Counted from the stretch's first letter, positions 54,864 to 63,775 are shown. The stretch is DNA of 64,000 nt from Pseudomonadota bacterium (GCA_023431055.1 JAEYXX010000070.1:4962-68961), one strand, 5' to 3'. Notes: generated by a model from the letters alone, not told the origin. Numbers and translations: made by a program.

Positions 54864-55607
54864 TCACAGCGCGTCCAGACGGGCGCGCAAGCGACGCAAC
54901 ACCGCCAAAGACTCGGGGTTGTCGCCATGCACGAACAGGCTGTCGGCGCGCAGCCGCAGCGGCTTGCCATCGATATCGGCAAAGGGCTCGCCACGGGCGA
55001 TGGCCAGCGCCTGGGCAAGAATGCGTTCGGGATCCTGATGCACCGCGCCACTTAATCGGCGTGGCGCAAGCTGCCCATCCGAGAGGTAGTCGCGGTCGGC
55101 AAAGGCCTCGAACATCAACGGCACATCCGCCTCGTCGGCCAGGCGCAGCTCCCGATCGTTGTCAGCCAGCGCCAGCACCATCAACGGCAGGCCCTTGCGG
55201 TAGCAGTGGCAGGCATCGAGCACCGCCATCAGCAACGCATCGTCGCGCACCAGGTCGTTGTACAGCGCGCCATGCGGCTTGACGTAGGCCAACTGGCCGC
55301 CCGCGGCGCGGCAGAAGGCATCGAGCGCGCCGATCTGATACAGCACCAGCGCACGCACCTCTTCGGCCGAGCACTGCAGGTGGCGGCGGCCGAAGCCCTG
55401 CAGATCCGGATAGGAAGGATGCGCGCCGATGCTCAAGCCATGCGCTACAGCCAACTCGACGCTACGCGCCATGATCAGCGGATCGCCGGCATGGAAGCCG
55501 CAGGCGAGGTTGGCCTGATCGATCAGCGGCATGGCCAGTGCATCGTCGCCCATGCGCCAGGCGCCGAAGCCCTCGCCCATGTCGCAATTGAGAAGAATTG
55601 GGTTCAT
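54864..55607 (-). CDS. pxpA: 5-oxoprolinase subunit PxpA (LamB/YcsF family)
   Basis: 247 residues, the usual length. The N-terminus MNPILLNCDMGEGFGAWRMG and the conserved LACGFHAGDPLIM and YVKPHGALYNDLV carry the presumed catalytic residues of the YcsF family. PxpA, with PxpB and PxpC, forms the prokaryotic ATP-dependent 5-oxoprolinase that opens the damage product 5-oxoproline to glutamate. pxpB and pxpC normally lie next to it but are not present anywhere in this window. The ATG at 55607 starts the family sequence directly. Confidence 0.93.
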   Translation of the reverse strand: MNPILLNCDMGEGFGAWRMGDDALAMPLIDQANLACGFHAGDPLIMARSVELAVAHGLSIGAHPSYPDLQGFGRRHLQCSAEEVRALVLYQIGALDAFCRAAGGQLAYVKPHGALYNDLVRDDALLMAVLDACHCYRKGLPLMVLALADNDRELRLADEADVPLMFEAFADRDYLSDGQLAPRRLSGAVHQDPERILAQALAIARGEPFADIDGKPLRLRADSLFVHGDNPESLAVLRRLRARLDAL

Positions 55608-55766
55608 GTCGGCAGCTTAGAGCGCCAGCAAGGCATGCGCAAAGCGCTGGACTCATTCGAGAATTTATCGCATTTACAAAATTTACATCTGCCTGCAGGC
55701 CAATCGCCACGGCCTATCCAGCCGGATGCCATGCCCATCGATATCACCCGCAATTGAACCTTATAT

Positions 55767-55785
55767 GCAAATCACTATCATCCCG
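55767..55785 (+). promoter_or_regulatory. candidate Fur box before the CirA-type receptor gene
   Basis: GCAAATCACTATCATCCCG matches the 19-bp consensus GATAATGATTATCATTATC at 11 positions and its 13-base core at 10. It begins 69 bases before the receptor start, and TATATGCAAAT just upstream is of the kind seen in Pseudomonas receptor promoters. Confidence 0.5.
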
Positions 55786-55835
55786 GTCGTTTGCAACCGT
55801 TCCGACTGCACCCTCTTACTGCCAGGAGTAGATCG

Positions 55836-58061
55836 ATGTCCGCCCTCAATTCCCGCACCGCCTTGGCCAGCGCCATCGCCTTGGCCGCCAGCTTAGGCGC
55901 CCAGGCCAATGAGCCCATCGCCCTCGGCGATGTGGTCGTCAGTGCTTCCGGCTTCGAACAGAAGATCACCGAAGCCCCCGCCAGCATCAGTGTGATCAGT
56001 CGCGAGGAGTTGCAGCAGAAGCGCTACAACAACCTGGCGCAGGCTCTGGGCGATGTTGAGGGTATCGATATCGGCCAGGGCACCGGCAAGACTGGCGGGC
56101 TGAACATCAGCATCCGTGGCATGCCCAGTCAGTACACGCTGATCCTTATCGACGGCCGCCGGCAGAATGCTGCCGGTAACGTCACGCCCAACGGTTTCGG
56201 TGAGACCTCCACCAGCTTCATGCCGCCGCTGTCCGCCATCGAGCGCATAGAGGTGATCCGCGGCCCAATGTCGACCCTGTATGGATCCGACGCCATGGGC
56301 GGGGTGATCAATATCATCACCCGCAAGGTCGGCAAGGAGTGGTCCGGCTCTTTGACCCAGGATTACACCTATCAGGAAAATCGCGATTTCGGCGATACCC
56401 GTAGCACTAGCATCTACGCCAGCGGTCCGCTGATCGACGGGCTGCTCGGCCTGCAAGTACGGGGAAGCCTGTTCAATCGCGAAGAATCCAACCTGAGCTA
56501 CGGCAACGGCGTGGAAGTCAGCAAGCGCGGCCCATCCCCAGTCGATGGTGGTACCAACAATCTGGGCGCACGCCTGACTCTCACGCCGCACGAGAATCAC
56601 GACTTCGGTCTGGACATTGAGCGCAGCCGCCAGAAGTACAACAACGATGAGTGCCAGCTCGGCAGTCTCGATGGCTTGAACCGCAACTGCACTGCCAATG
56701 CCACCACCGCCAATGGTTATGCCGACGAGTTACGTTTCGAACGCGAGCAGATCGCCCTGACCCACACCGCGCGTCTGGACTTCGGCACTCTGGATTCCAG
56801 CCTGATGCACAACCGCACCGAAACCATCGGCCGTACCATTCCAGGTAACGTTATCGGCAATAGCTCCGGCATCCCAGGCACGCTGATTGGTGATGATCGC
56901 GATCTGGAGACAACCAACCTGGTTTTCGACAGCAAACTCGTAGCACCAATAGGTGAGTCGCACATTGCAACCCTCGGCGGTCAGTGGTGGAAAGCCGAAA
57001 TGACGGACGGCATCGCACTGGACGAGTTCGAGCAAAAAACCTGGGCACTCTTCGCCGAAGATGAATGGCGCCTGCGTGATGATCTGGCCCTGACCTTGGG
57101 TGCTCGTTATGACGACCACGAAGCCTTCGGCGGCCACGTGAGCCCGCGCGCCTATCTGGTGTGGAATACCACTGACAGCTGGACACTCAAAGGAGGCATC
57201 AGCCGTGGGTACAAGACTCCGGATCTGAACGACCTGCATGGCGGCATCAACGGTGTCACCAGCCAGGGGCAGGTCGTCACCATCGGCAACCCAGACCTGA
57301 AGCCTGAGACAACCACCAGCAGCGAGTTTGGCGTCTACTTCGACAGTCTGTCCGGCTTCAATGCCAACGCCACACTGTTCCACAACAAGTTCAAGGACAA
57401 GATCGCCAGCGGTGATCCTGTTGCAGATCCGCTGTGCAGCGGCAACATAGCAAGTGGCGGACTCCCGGCTGGCACCTGCTCGCAGCAGATCAATATCGAC
57501 GAAGCCGTAACCCAGGGTCTGGAACTTGCTGCCAGCTGGAACTTCGCGCCGGCCTGGACGCTGTCGGGCAATTACACCTATACCGATAGCGAACAGAAAA
57601 GCGGCGACAACAAGGGCCAACCGCTGACCAATACTCCCGAACATCTGGCCAATGCCAAGCTGAACTGGCAGACCACAGACTCGCTCAACCTGTGGCTGAA
57701 GGCTGAGTACCGTGGCGAACGCGCTCGCTTTACCTCGAAGTACGAAAACCTGGCCAATGCCAACGGCAGCTACTCCACCAATCAGTCGATCTACGACACC
57801 CTGGGCAAGAACACCAAGGCCTATACCCTGTTCCATTTGGGTGGCTCGTTCAAAGCCTCGGAGAACGTGACGTTCAATGCTGCGATCTACAACCTGCTGG
57901 ACAAGGACTTCGTCAAAGGCAAGGCCTACACAGCCTATGCAAACAACGGCGCAGTCGACGGTACGGCGTACGGAACCGACTACATGCAGACCGGCCAGTC
58001 CACCACTGGCACCGTGGAAGAAGGCCGCCGTCTCTGGTTGTCTGCCGTGATCGACTTCTGA
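55836..58061 (+). CDS. TonB-dependent siderophore receptor, CirA/FepA type
   Basis: 741 residues. Signal peptide cleaved near residue 23 (GAQA/NEPIAL), a TonB-box-like DVVVSASG at the mature N-terminus, a plug domain (~45-165) with RGMPSQYTLILIDGRR and EVIRGPMSTLYGSDAMGGVI, and a 22-strand barrel ending in aromatic Phe (WLSAVIDF). The plug is closest to CirA, a catecholate receptor that also takes linear enterobactin breakdown products and colicins. AGGAG lies seven bases before the ATG. A candidate Fur box is upstream and two tandem hairpins follow. Confidence 0.92.
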   Translation: MSALNSRTALASAIALAASLGAQANEPIALGDVVVSASGFEQKITEAPASISVISREELQQKRYNNLAQALGDVEGIDIGQGTGKTGGLNISIRGMPSQYTLILIDGRRQNAAGNVTPNGFGETSTSFMPPLSAIERIEVIRGPMSTLYGSDAMGGVINIITRKVGKEWSGSLTQDYTYQENRDFGDTRSTSIYASGPLIDGLLGLQVRGSLFNREESNLSYGNGVEVSKRGPSPVDGGTNNLGARLTLTPHENHDFGLDIERSRQKYNNDECQLGSLDGLNRNCTANATTANGYADELRFEREQIALTHTARLDFGTLDSSLMHNRTETIGRTIPGNVIGNSSGIPGTLIGDDRDLETTNLVFDSKLVAPIGESHIATLGGQWWKAEMTDGIALDEFEQKTWALFAEDEWRLRDDLALTLGARYDDHEAFGGHVSPRAYLVWNTTDSWTLKGGISRGYKTPDLNDLHGGINGVTSQGQVVTIGNPDLKPETTTSSEFGVYFDSLSGFNANATLFHNKFKDKIASGDPVADPLCSGNIASGGLPAGTCSQQINIDEAVTQGLELAASWNFAPAWTLSGNYTYTDSEQKSGDNKGQPLTNTPEHLANAKLNWQTTDSLNLWLKAEYRGERARFTSKYENLANANGSYSTNQSIYDTLGKNTKAYTLFHLGGSFKASENVTFNAAIYNLLDKDFVKGKAYTAYANNGAVDGTAYGTDYMQTGQSTTGTVEEGRRLWLSAVIDF

Positions 58062-58068
58062 TCACAAC

Positions 58069-58126
58069 GCCGCCGCTTCACAAGAAGCGGCGGCTCGCTG
58101 ACTGCTGCAGGCACCCGCAGCAGTCA
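58069..58126. terminator. tandem hairpins between the receptor gene and the oxidase gene
   Basis: Hairpin 1: perfect 11-bp stem GCCGCCGCTTC / GAAGCGGCGGC, loop ACAA (58069-58094). Hairpin 2: perfect 10-bp stem TGACTGCTGC / GCAGCAGTCA with an 8-base loop (58099-58126). The two converging genes end on either side (58061 and 58153). No T run on either strand, so termination may be structural or factor-assisted. Confidence 0.6.
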
Positions 58127-58152
58127 GGCCGAATCGATGCAGGTCCGCCGCC

Positions 58153-59250
58153 TTACACCCTCTGCACCATTTCTCCAGAGATCCCTCGCAGATCACGGCA
58201 ACCGCACAGGGCCATGGTCACCTCCAGCTCCTCACGCAACAGCCTGAGCAGATGGGCCACCCCCAGCGCTCCGGCAGTGGCCAATGCGTGCACATAAGGC
58301 CGCCCTATCAGCACCGCATCGGCGCCCAGCGCCAGAGCCTTGAACACATCACTGCCACGGCGAATGCCACCATCGACCAATACCGGCACATCTGCACCCA
58401 GCTCAGCGCGAATCGATGCCAGCGAGCGCAACGCCGGCCACTGCGAATCCAGCACCCGGCCACCATGGTTGGAGACGATCACCCCGGCAGCCCCGGCCTC
58501 CACAGCCAAACGCGCATCGTCGGCGTGCAGGATGCCCTTGAGTAACACGGGCAGACGAGTGCGCTGGCACAGCCAGGCGACATCCTGCCAAACCGGCGCC
58601 ACGGCCATCAGGCCGTCGAATACGGCGCTTCCACCGTCTGGCAGCGGTGGCAGTTGCACTGCCTGATCCAGATTGACCGCACGAATTTCAGGCGGCAGCT
58701 TGAAACCCTCACGCTGCTCGCGGTTGCGCACGCCGGACACCGGCGCATCCACCGTCAGCACCAGCGCGCGGTAGCCGGCCGCTTCGGCGCGCTGAGCCAG
58801 GGCCAGAGTTGCCGGACCGCTGCCCTGCCAGTAGAGCTGGAACCACAATGGCCCCTGCGCCACCTCGGCCACATCCTCCAACCGCGTGGAGGCAAAGGAG
58901 CTGAGCACCGCCGCGCCGCCCATGACACCAGCAGCCAGCGCGCTGGCGCGTTCACCCTCGGCGTGGAACAGGTGCTGGTAGGCAATCGGCGCCAGCACGA
59001 TGGGATGCTGCAGTGCATCGCCAAGCAACTGGCAACGGGTGTGGCCACCACGCAGATCACGCAACATGCGTGGCAGCAAGGCCCACTCCTGCCATGCCTG
59101 CAGATTGGCCTGGCAGGTCAGCTCGTCGCCAGCGCCGCCCTGCAGATAGGCCAGGGCATTGCCATCGAGCCGTTCGAGGGCATAGCGCTCATAGTCGCGG
59201 GCAGAAACGAGGTCAGCAGGAATTTCACTCAGCGGCGCCGGACGGCTCAT
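58153..59250 (-). CDS. FMN-dependent alpha-hydroxy-acid oxidase/dehydrogenase
   Basis: 365 residues, one TIM barrel. All expected residues are visible: LQGGAGDELT, FQLYWQGS (active Tyr), LTVDAPVSGVRNREQR, LLKGIL (Lys near FMN N1), VSNHGGRVLD (catalytic His and Arg). It oxidises an L-2-hydroxy acid such as lactate, glycolate or mandelate; the substrate cannot be told. It lacks the long membrane-binding loop expected of LldD, so a soluble oxidase-like enzyme is more likely. The ATG at 59250 is 2 bases after the piuC stop, so it is translated with piuC, an unusual association. Confidence 0.9.
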   Translation of the reverse strand: MSRPAPLSEIPADLVSARDYERYALERLDGNALAYLQGGAGDELTCQANLQAWQEWALLPRMLRDLRGGHTRCQLLGDALQHPIVLAPIAYQHLFHAEGERASALAAGVMGGAAVLSSFASTRLEDVAEVAQGPLWFQLYWQGSGPATLALAQRAEAAGYRALVLTVDAPVSGVRNREQREGFKLPPEIRAVNLDQAVQLPPLPDGGSAVFDGLMAVAPVWQDVAWLCQRTRLPVLLKGILHADDARLAVEAGAAGVIVSNHGGRVLDSQWPALRSLASIRAELGADVPVLVDGGIRRGSDVFKALALGADAVLIGRPYVHALATAGALGVAHLLRLLREELEVTMALCGCRDLRGISGEMVQRV

Positions 59251-59252
59251 GC

Positions 59253-59930
59253 TCACTCGCTCCAATGACGCAGCAGGTTGTGATAGGTGCTGGTCAGGCC
59301 GAGCACTTCCTCGCTGTCGCCCAGTTGCGCGCGCAGCTTGAGGATGTTCATGTCCAGCTCGAACAGCAGCTTGCGCTGCCAGGCATCGCGTACCCAGCTC
59401 TGCGTCCACAGGAACGAGGCGATACGTGTACCGCTGGTCACAGGCTCGACGCGGTGCAGGCTGGTGGCCGGGTAGACGATGGCATCGCCAGCCTCCAGCT
59501 TCACCTCATGCTCGCCGTAGGTGTCCTCGATGATCAGCTCGCCGCCTTCGTACTCATCCGGCTCGCTGAGAAATACCGTGGTGGATACGTCGGTGCGCAC
59601 CTGCAAGCCACTGAAGCGGTCGCGCTGCAGGGCATTGTCGACATGATTGCCGTATCGCCCACCGCCGCTGTAACTGTTGAACATCGGCGGCAGCATGTGC
59701 CGTGGCAACACCGCCGAGACGAACAGCGGGTGACGCTGCAAGGCGCCAGCGACGGTTTGCGAGAGCGCGGCGAAAGCTGGTGACTCTGCCGGGAACTGCA
59801 GGTTGTGCTTGAGCGCCGCCGCCTGGGCGCCGGAGCTGCGGCCGCCGTCGACCCAATCATGGGCCGCCAGCTCGCTACGCAGCGCGGCGACCTCCTGCTT
59901 GCTCAGAACCTGCGGGATATGCAGCAACAT
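59253..59930 (-). CDS. piuC: Fe(II)/2-oxoglutarate-dependent PKHD-type hydroxylase PiuC
   Basis: 225 residues, the family length. The metal ligands are His96 and Asp98 (GNHVDNALQ) and His159 (SLHRVEP); Arg169 binds 2-oxoglutarate (SGTRIASFLW). PiuC/YbiX proteins are induced under iron starvation and lie beside catecholate receptor genes; the natural substrate is unknown. AGGAG is nine bases before the ATG at 59930. It follows piuA by 70 bases and is coupled to the downstream hydroxy-acid oxidase. Confidence 0.94.
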   Translation of the reverse strand: MLLHIPQVLSKQEVAALRSELAAHDWVDGGRSSGAQAAALKHNLQFPAESPAFAALSQTVAGALQRHPLFVSAVLPRHMLPPMFNSYSGGGRYGNHVDNALQRDRFSGLQVRTDVSTTVFLSEPDEYEGGELIIEDTYGEHEVKLEAGDAIVYPATSLHRVEPVTSGTRIASFLWTQSWVRDAWQRKLLFELDMNILKLRAQLGDSEEVLGLTSTYHNLLRHWSE

Positions 59931-60000
59931 CGGGGCAGTCTCCTGCGTTGAACGCAAGAAGCCCGCGCACTGCGCAGGCCTCTTGCAACTCGGGGTCGGA

Positions 60001-62256
60001 TCAGAAGGACAGTTCTGTGGTGAACATCGCCGAACGCGGCGTGCCGAGACGAGCGCGAGCACCACTGTTGTTCAGCGATTCGATGTACTCCTTGTCGAAC
60101 AGGTTGTACAGGTTCAAACGCAGGTTGACGTTCTTGTTCAGACGGTAGGCTGCCATGGCATCGGCCACCCAGTAGGACGGGATGACCGGCATGTTCTGCG
60201 TGCTCAGATCGACGCCCGAGGCGATGACCCGATCCTGCTCGGATACATAGCGAGCACCGCCGCCCAGGGTCAGATCCCCCAGGGTGTAGGAAGTCCACAG
60301 GGTTGCGGTCAGATCCGGCGCCCAGCGCACGCCGGTGTTCTCCGCCGTGGTACTGAATTGATCAAGCTGCTTGGTCTTCATGTGGGCAACGCCGGCAGAA
60401 ACCTGCCAGAAGTTGGTGAGCTGGCCGACCACGCCCAGTTCGACGCCGTCGACGCGGGTCTTGCCTTCCTGGAAGTAGCGGGCAGCGAAGGAGTCGTAGC
60501 TGACCTGGTTCTCGTTCTCCGTGCGGTAGGCGGCCAGGGTCAGCGCCAGGCGCTCATCCAGCAGATCCCATTTGGTGCCGAGCTCGATGTGGCGGGTTTC
60601 CTGCGGCTCCAAACCGACCTGCTCGTTGGACGAAGAAGTCGCGGAGTCCGCCACCAGGGCGAAGTTGTTGCTACCCGGCGGAGTCATCGAGTTGGCGTAG
60701 GACAGATAGATGCTGCCGTTGGGCAACGGCTTGAATACCACGCCGGTGTTCCAACTGGTCAGGTCGCCCGACTCGTAGCCACTGCCCGGCACACGTGCGC
60801 CGGAGGTGATGGCGACGCTGTCGGTCTCGGTGCGGAAGTGCTCGAAACGCACACCGCCATTGAGCGCCCACTGCTCGTTCAGGTGCAGGGTGTCGAATAC
60901 GTAGAGCGCGGCGGTCTTGGTCTGGCCGTCAGTGTAGGCGCCGGTCTTGTAGGGGTCACCCAGGGCATCGTGGGCGTTCGGGTCATACAGATTGGCCGGC
61001 GGAACCGGCACGGCCGGGAACGCCACGCCGTCAATGGTCTGAGCGGCGGTGGCGTAGCTGCGGTTGAGCTGCTTCTCGCGCATCAGTTCGAGGCCTGCGG
61101 CCAGCTCGTTGCGCAGGCCGAAGGTATCGAACTCTGCGTTCAGGCTGGTCTGGTTGGCGAGAATCTGGTTTTCCTGATCGACCACCTGACGGCTGCGGGA
61201 AACGGTCCAGTTCGCCGGATTGGTCGAACCATTGGCATTGAGCGCGTTGATGCCGGTGAGGATGCGGTCGTTATTGCTGCGCCCCCAGCGCGACAGGTTG
61301 CGTACGGTCAGCGCCTCGTTGACGTCATGCTCGACCTTGAGGGTCAGCATGTCGCCATCGATGCGCTCGTAGTCACCCTTGGCCCCGTAGTAGTTTTCCG
61401 TGTCGACCTTGCCGCCGGCGTTCAGCGCCGCGTTGGCGTTGTAGAAGCCGCTCATGCCGATGGTCGGGATACCGCCATCGGGCGTGTTGTCCTGGCGCAC
61501 ATGCTGCGAGTAGAGGTAGACGCGGGTCGCCGTGTCCAGCCCGAACGCGATGGCCGGGGCCACGCCATAGCTGCTGTTGTCCACATAGTCGCGGCCATCG
61601 ACATCTCCGGCGCGACGCATCAGGTTCAGACGCAGAGCGGAGTTGTCACCCAGCTGGCGGTTGATGTCGGCGGTGAGGCTGCTCTTGTCGGCGGAGCCGT
61701 AGCCAATGGTGGCGAAGGTTTCGTCGTTCAGGGTCGGCAGCTTGGAAATCAGATTGATATAGCCGGACGATGCGCCACGGCCGATATCGGAACCGGCCGC
61801 GCCCTTGACCACCTCGACCTGCTCCAGGTTGAACACGTCGCGGCTGACCGCACCGAGGTCACGCACGCCGTCGACGAAGGTCGACTGCTGAGTGGAGAAG
61901 CCGCGCATCATGAAGGTGTCGCCGGCAGAGGTATTGCCGTTCTCGCCGAGCTGCAGGGTGATGCCGGGGGTATTGCGCAGCGCTTCCATCAGGCTGCCTG
62001 CGCCCTGCTCACGCAGCATCTCCTTCTTGATCACCTGCACCGTCTTGGGCGTATCCAGCAGCGGCTGGGTCAGCTTGGTATTGGCACTCTTGTCGGCCTT
62101 GTAGGGCACTTCCGCCTTGGAAGTCACCACCATTTCGGGAAGATCCACACCGCTTTTGGCGTCGCCGGTCTGGGCAACCGCCAAAGCGGGCAGGGTCGCC
62201 GCGATCAGCGCGGCCAGATGGTTGGCGTGGTGGTGCTTGCGACTACGGATTGTCAT
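60001..62256 (-). CDS. piuA: TonB-dependent catecholate siderophore receptor PiuA/Fiu
   Basis: 751 residues. Signal peptide to about residue 29 (TLPALAVAQ/TGDAKSG), TonB-box-like MVVTSKAE, plug domain (~50-180) with GDTFMMRGFSTQQSTFVDGV and EQVEVVKGAAGSDIGRGASS, and a barrel ending TTELSF with a C-terminal Phe. These are Fiu/PiuA-type sequences, receptors for monomeric catecholates and the main entry route for catechol-conjugated beta-lactams. GGGGA lies five bases before the ATG at 62256; the frame open beyond is not supported. Fur-like and other inverted elements lie upstream. Confidence 0.95.
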   Translation of the reverse strand: MTIRSRKHHHANHLAALIAATLPALAVAQTGDAKSGVDLPEMVVTSKAEVPYKADKSANTKLTQPLLDTPKTVQVIKKEMLREQGAGSLMEALRNTPGITLQLGENGNTSAGDTFMMRGFSTQQSTFVDGVRDLGAVSRDVFNLEQVEVVKGAAGSDIGRGASSGYINLISKLPTLNDETFATIGYGSADKSSLTADINRQLGDNSALRLNLMRRAGDVDGRDYVDNSSYGVAPAIAFGLDTATRVYLYSQHVRQDNTPDGGIPTIGMSGFYNANAALNAGGKVDTENYYGAKGDYERIDGDMLTLKVEHDVNEALTVRNLSRWGRSNNDRILTGINALNANGSTNPANWTVSRSRQVVDQENQILANQTSLNAEFDTFGLRNELAAGLELMREKQLNRSYATAAQTIDGVAFPAVPVPPANLYDPNAHDALGDPYKTGAYTDGQTKTAALYVFDTLHLNEQWALNGGVRFEHFRTETDSVAITSGARVPGSGYESGDLTSWNTGVVFKPLPNGSIYLSYANSMTPPGSNNFALVADSATSSSNEQVGLEPQETRHIELGTKWDLLDERLALTLAAYRTENENQVSYDSFAARYFQEGKTRVDGVELGVVGQLTNFWQVSAGVAHMKTKQLDQFSTTAENTGVRWAPDLTATLWTSYTLGDLTLGGGARYVSEQDRVIASGVDLSTQNMPVIPSYWVADAMAAYRLNKNVNLRLNLYNLFDKEYIESLNNSGARARLGTPRSAMFTTELSF

Positions 62257-62570
62257 TGTTGTCCCCAGGTTGGAAAAGCCACATTCCTGGCGCTGCAAGG
62301 GGCATCGCAACAGGAAGTAACAAATGCTGAACGAAGCGACGCGGATGCTAATCACTCTTAAATGCATTGGCAATACTTATGCATTTGCATTTTTGATCTT
62401 TTACCGCTCGCCCTTATTTCGTGCAGCCGGGGGTCGCGCAGAGAGGGCCGAGATAGAGCCAGCCAGACTATTGCAGGCAGGACGCAGTACGGCGCGACAG
62501 AAGCGCCGGACCAAGACGACGATGAGGGCGGCCCCGTGCCCGACGGGCTGGAAATACGGAGCCAGAAATG
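62257..62570. promoter_or_regulatory. piuA upstream region (no gene)
   Basis: Contains a Fur-like box at 62341-62359 and, next to it, a perfect inverted repeat AAATGCAT-N11-ATGCATTT at 62360-62386. Between about 62420 and 62570 I see no gene, RNA or repeat; the short open frames there have no family similarity that I recognise. Confidence 0.45.
62341..62359 (-). promoter_or_regulatory. candidate Fur box of piuA
   Basis: On the gene strand AAGAGTGATTAGCATCCGC matches GATAATGATTATCATTATC at 12 of 19 positions, with a good core GTGATTAGCAT. It lies 85 bases before the piuA start, which fits an iron-repressed promoter. Confidence 0.55.
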
Positions 62571-62598
62571 CAAGAACCCGCCGAAAGGCGGGTTCTTG
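62571..62598 (-). terminator. intrinsic terminator of speC
   Basis: A perfect 12-bp stem CAAGAACCCGCC / GGCGGGTTCTTG with a four-base loop (TTTC on the mRNA strand), 13 bases beyond the speC stop. The T run after the stem is short (CATTTC). Confidence 0.82.
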
Positions 62599-62611
62599 AG
62601 CAACGCGATGC

Positions 62612-63775
62612 TTACAGGTAGTAGGACTTCAGCGGCGGGAAGCCATTGAACTCCACCGCGCTGTAGCTGGTGGTGTAGGCACCGGTGGACAGCCAGTACA
62701 GGCGGTCGCCGCTGGCCAGGTTGAGAGGCAGGCCGTACTTGTAGTGCTCGTACATGATGTCGGCGCTGTCGCAGGTCGGACCGGCGATCACCACCTCTTC
62801 CATCTCGCCCTTCTTCTCGGTCCAGATGGGGAACTTGATCGACTCGTCCATGGTTTCGATCAGGCCGCTGAACTTGCCGACGTCGGCATACACCCAGCGC
62901 TCCACCGCGGTGCGCGACTTGCGCGCCACCAGCACCACTTCGGACACCAGCACGCCGGCGTTGGCGATCAGCGAGCGGCCCGGCTCGAGGATGATCTCCG
63001 GCAGATCGTCACCGAAGTCTTCCTTGAGGAAGCGGGTGATTTCCTCGGCATAGGTTTCCAGGTCGTTGGTGCGCTGGATGTAGTTGGCCGGGAAGCCGCC
63101 ACCCATGTTGATCATCTGCAGGGTGATGCCGTCTTCTTCCTTGAGGCGCTCGAAGATCACCTTGACCTTGGCGATGGCAGCGTCCCACACGTCGATATCG
63201 CGCTGCTGGCTGCCAACGTGGAAGGAAATGCCGTACGGCACCAGGCCCAGTTGCTTGGCCAGGATCAGCAGGTCCAGGGCCATGTCCGGCTGGCAACCGA
63301 ACTTGCGGGAGAGCGGCCAGTCAGCGCTGGTGGAGCCTTCGGTAAGAATGCGCACGTAGATCTTCGAACCCGGCGCGGCCTTGGCGATATTGCGCAGGTC
63401 GGCTTCGGAGTCGGTGGCGAACAGGCGCACCCCCTTGTCGAAGAAGTAGCGAATATCGCGCGCCTTCTTGATGGTATTGCCGTAGCTGATGCGCTCGGGG
63501 CCAACGCCGGTGGCCATGACCTTGTCCAGCTCGTAGATCGAGGCGATATCGAAGCTCGAGCCCTTGTCACGCAGCAGCTCGATGATCTCGACGGCCGGGT
63601 TGGCCTTAACCGCGTAGTAGACCTTGGCGAAGGGGAAGCAGGTGCCAAGTTGATCGTAGGCATCAGCGATGATCTGCCGGTCGATCACCACGAACGGGGT
63701 TTCGTGCTGATCGGCGAATGCCTTCATGCGCTGGAAAGTGGCGGGTGCGTAATAGTCTTCGACCTTGATCGACAT
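62612..63775 (-). CDS. speC: ornithine decarboxylase (type III fold, alanine-racemase-like)
   Basis: 387 residues, the length of Pseudomonas SpeC rather than the ~700 of E. coli inducible decarboxylases. The PLP lysine is Lys57 (YYAVKANPA), the phosphate-binding glycines are in MINMGGGFPANY, EPGRSLIANAG binds PLP, and the active-site cysteine is Cys335 (GPTCDSADIM). It makes putrescine from ornithine for polyamine synthesis; some relatives also accept lysine. GGAG lies seven bases before the ATG at 63775; an upstream in-frame start (63808) has no Shine-Dalgarno. Terminated by the hairpin at 62571-62598. Confidence 0.93.
   Translation of the reverse strand: MSIKVEDYYAPATFQRMKAFADQHETPFVVIDRQIIADAYDQLGTCFPFAKVYYAVKANPAVEIIELLRDKGSSFDIASIYELDKVMATGVGPERISYGNTIKKARDIRYFFDKGVRLFATDSEADLRNIAKAAPGSKIYVRILTEGSTSADWPLSRKFGCQPDMALDLLILAKQLGLVPYGISFHVGSQQRDIDVWDAAIAKVKVIFERLKEEDGITLQMINMGGGFPANYIQRTNDLETYAEEITRFLKEDFGDDLPEIILEPGRSLIANAGVLVSEVVLVARKSRTAVERWVYADVGKFSGLIETMDESIKFPIWTEKKGEMEEVVIAGPTCDSADIMYEHYKYGLPLNLASGDRLYWLSTGAYTTSYSAVEFNGFPPLKSYYL

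Noticed and set aside
59803..62361. 852-codon plus-strand open frame across piuC and piuA
   Set aside because: Very long, but it mirrors the codon phase of piuA, is rich in Gly/Ala/Val/Gln with no domain, and lacks a ribosome-binding site.
62368..62382. Sigma-54-like TGGCAA-N5-ATGC on the plus strand
   Set aside because: No plus-strand gene lies downstream, and the bases are better explained as the spacer and arm of the inverted repeat in the piuA control region.
62362..62649. Small gene upstream of piuA (95 codons, plus strand)
   Set aside because: It overlaps the speC terminator and the 3' end of speC, has no Shine-Dalgarno and no recognisable similarity.
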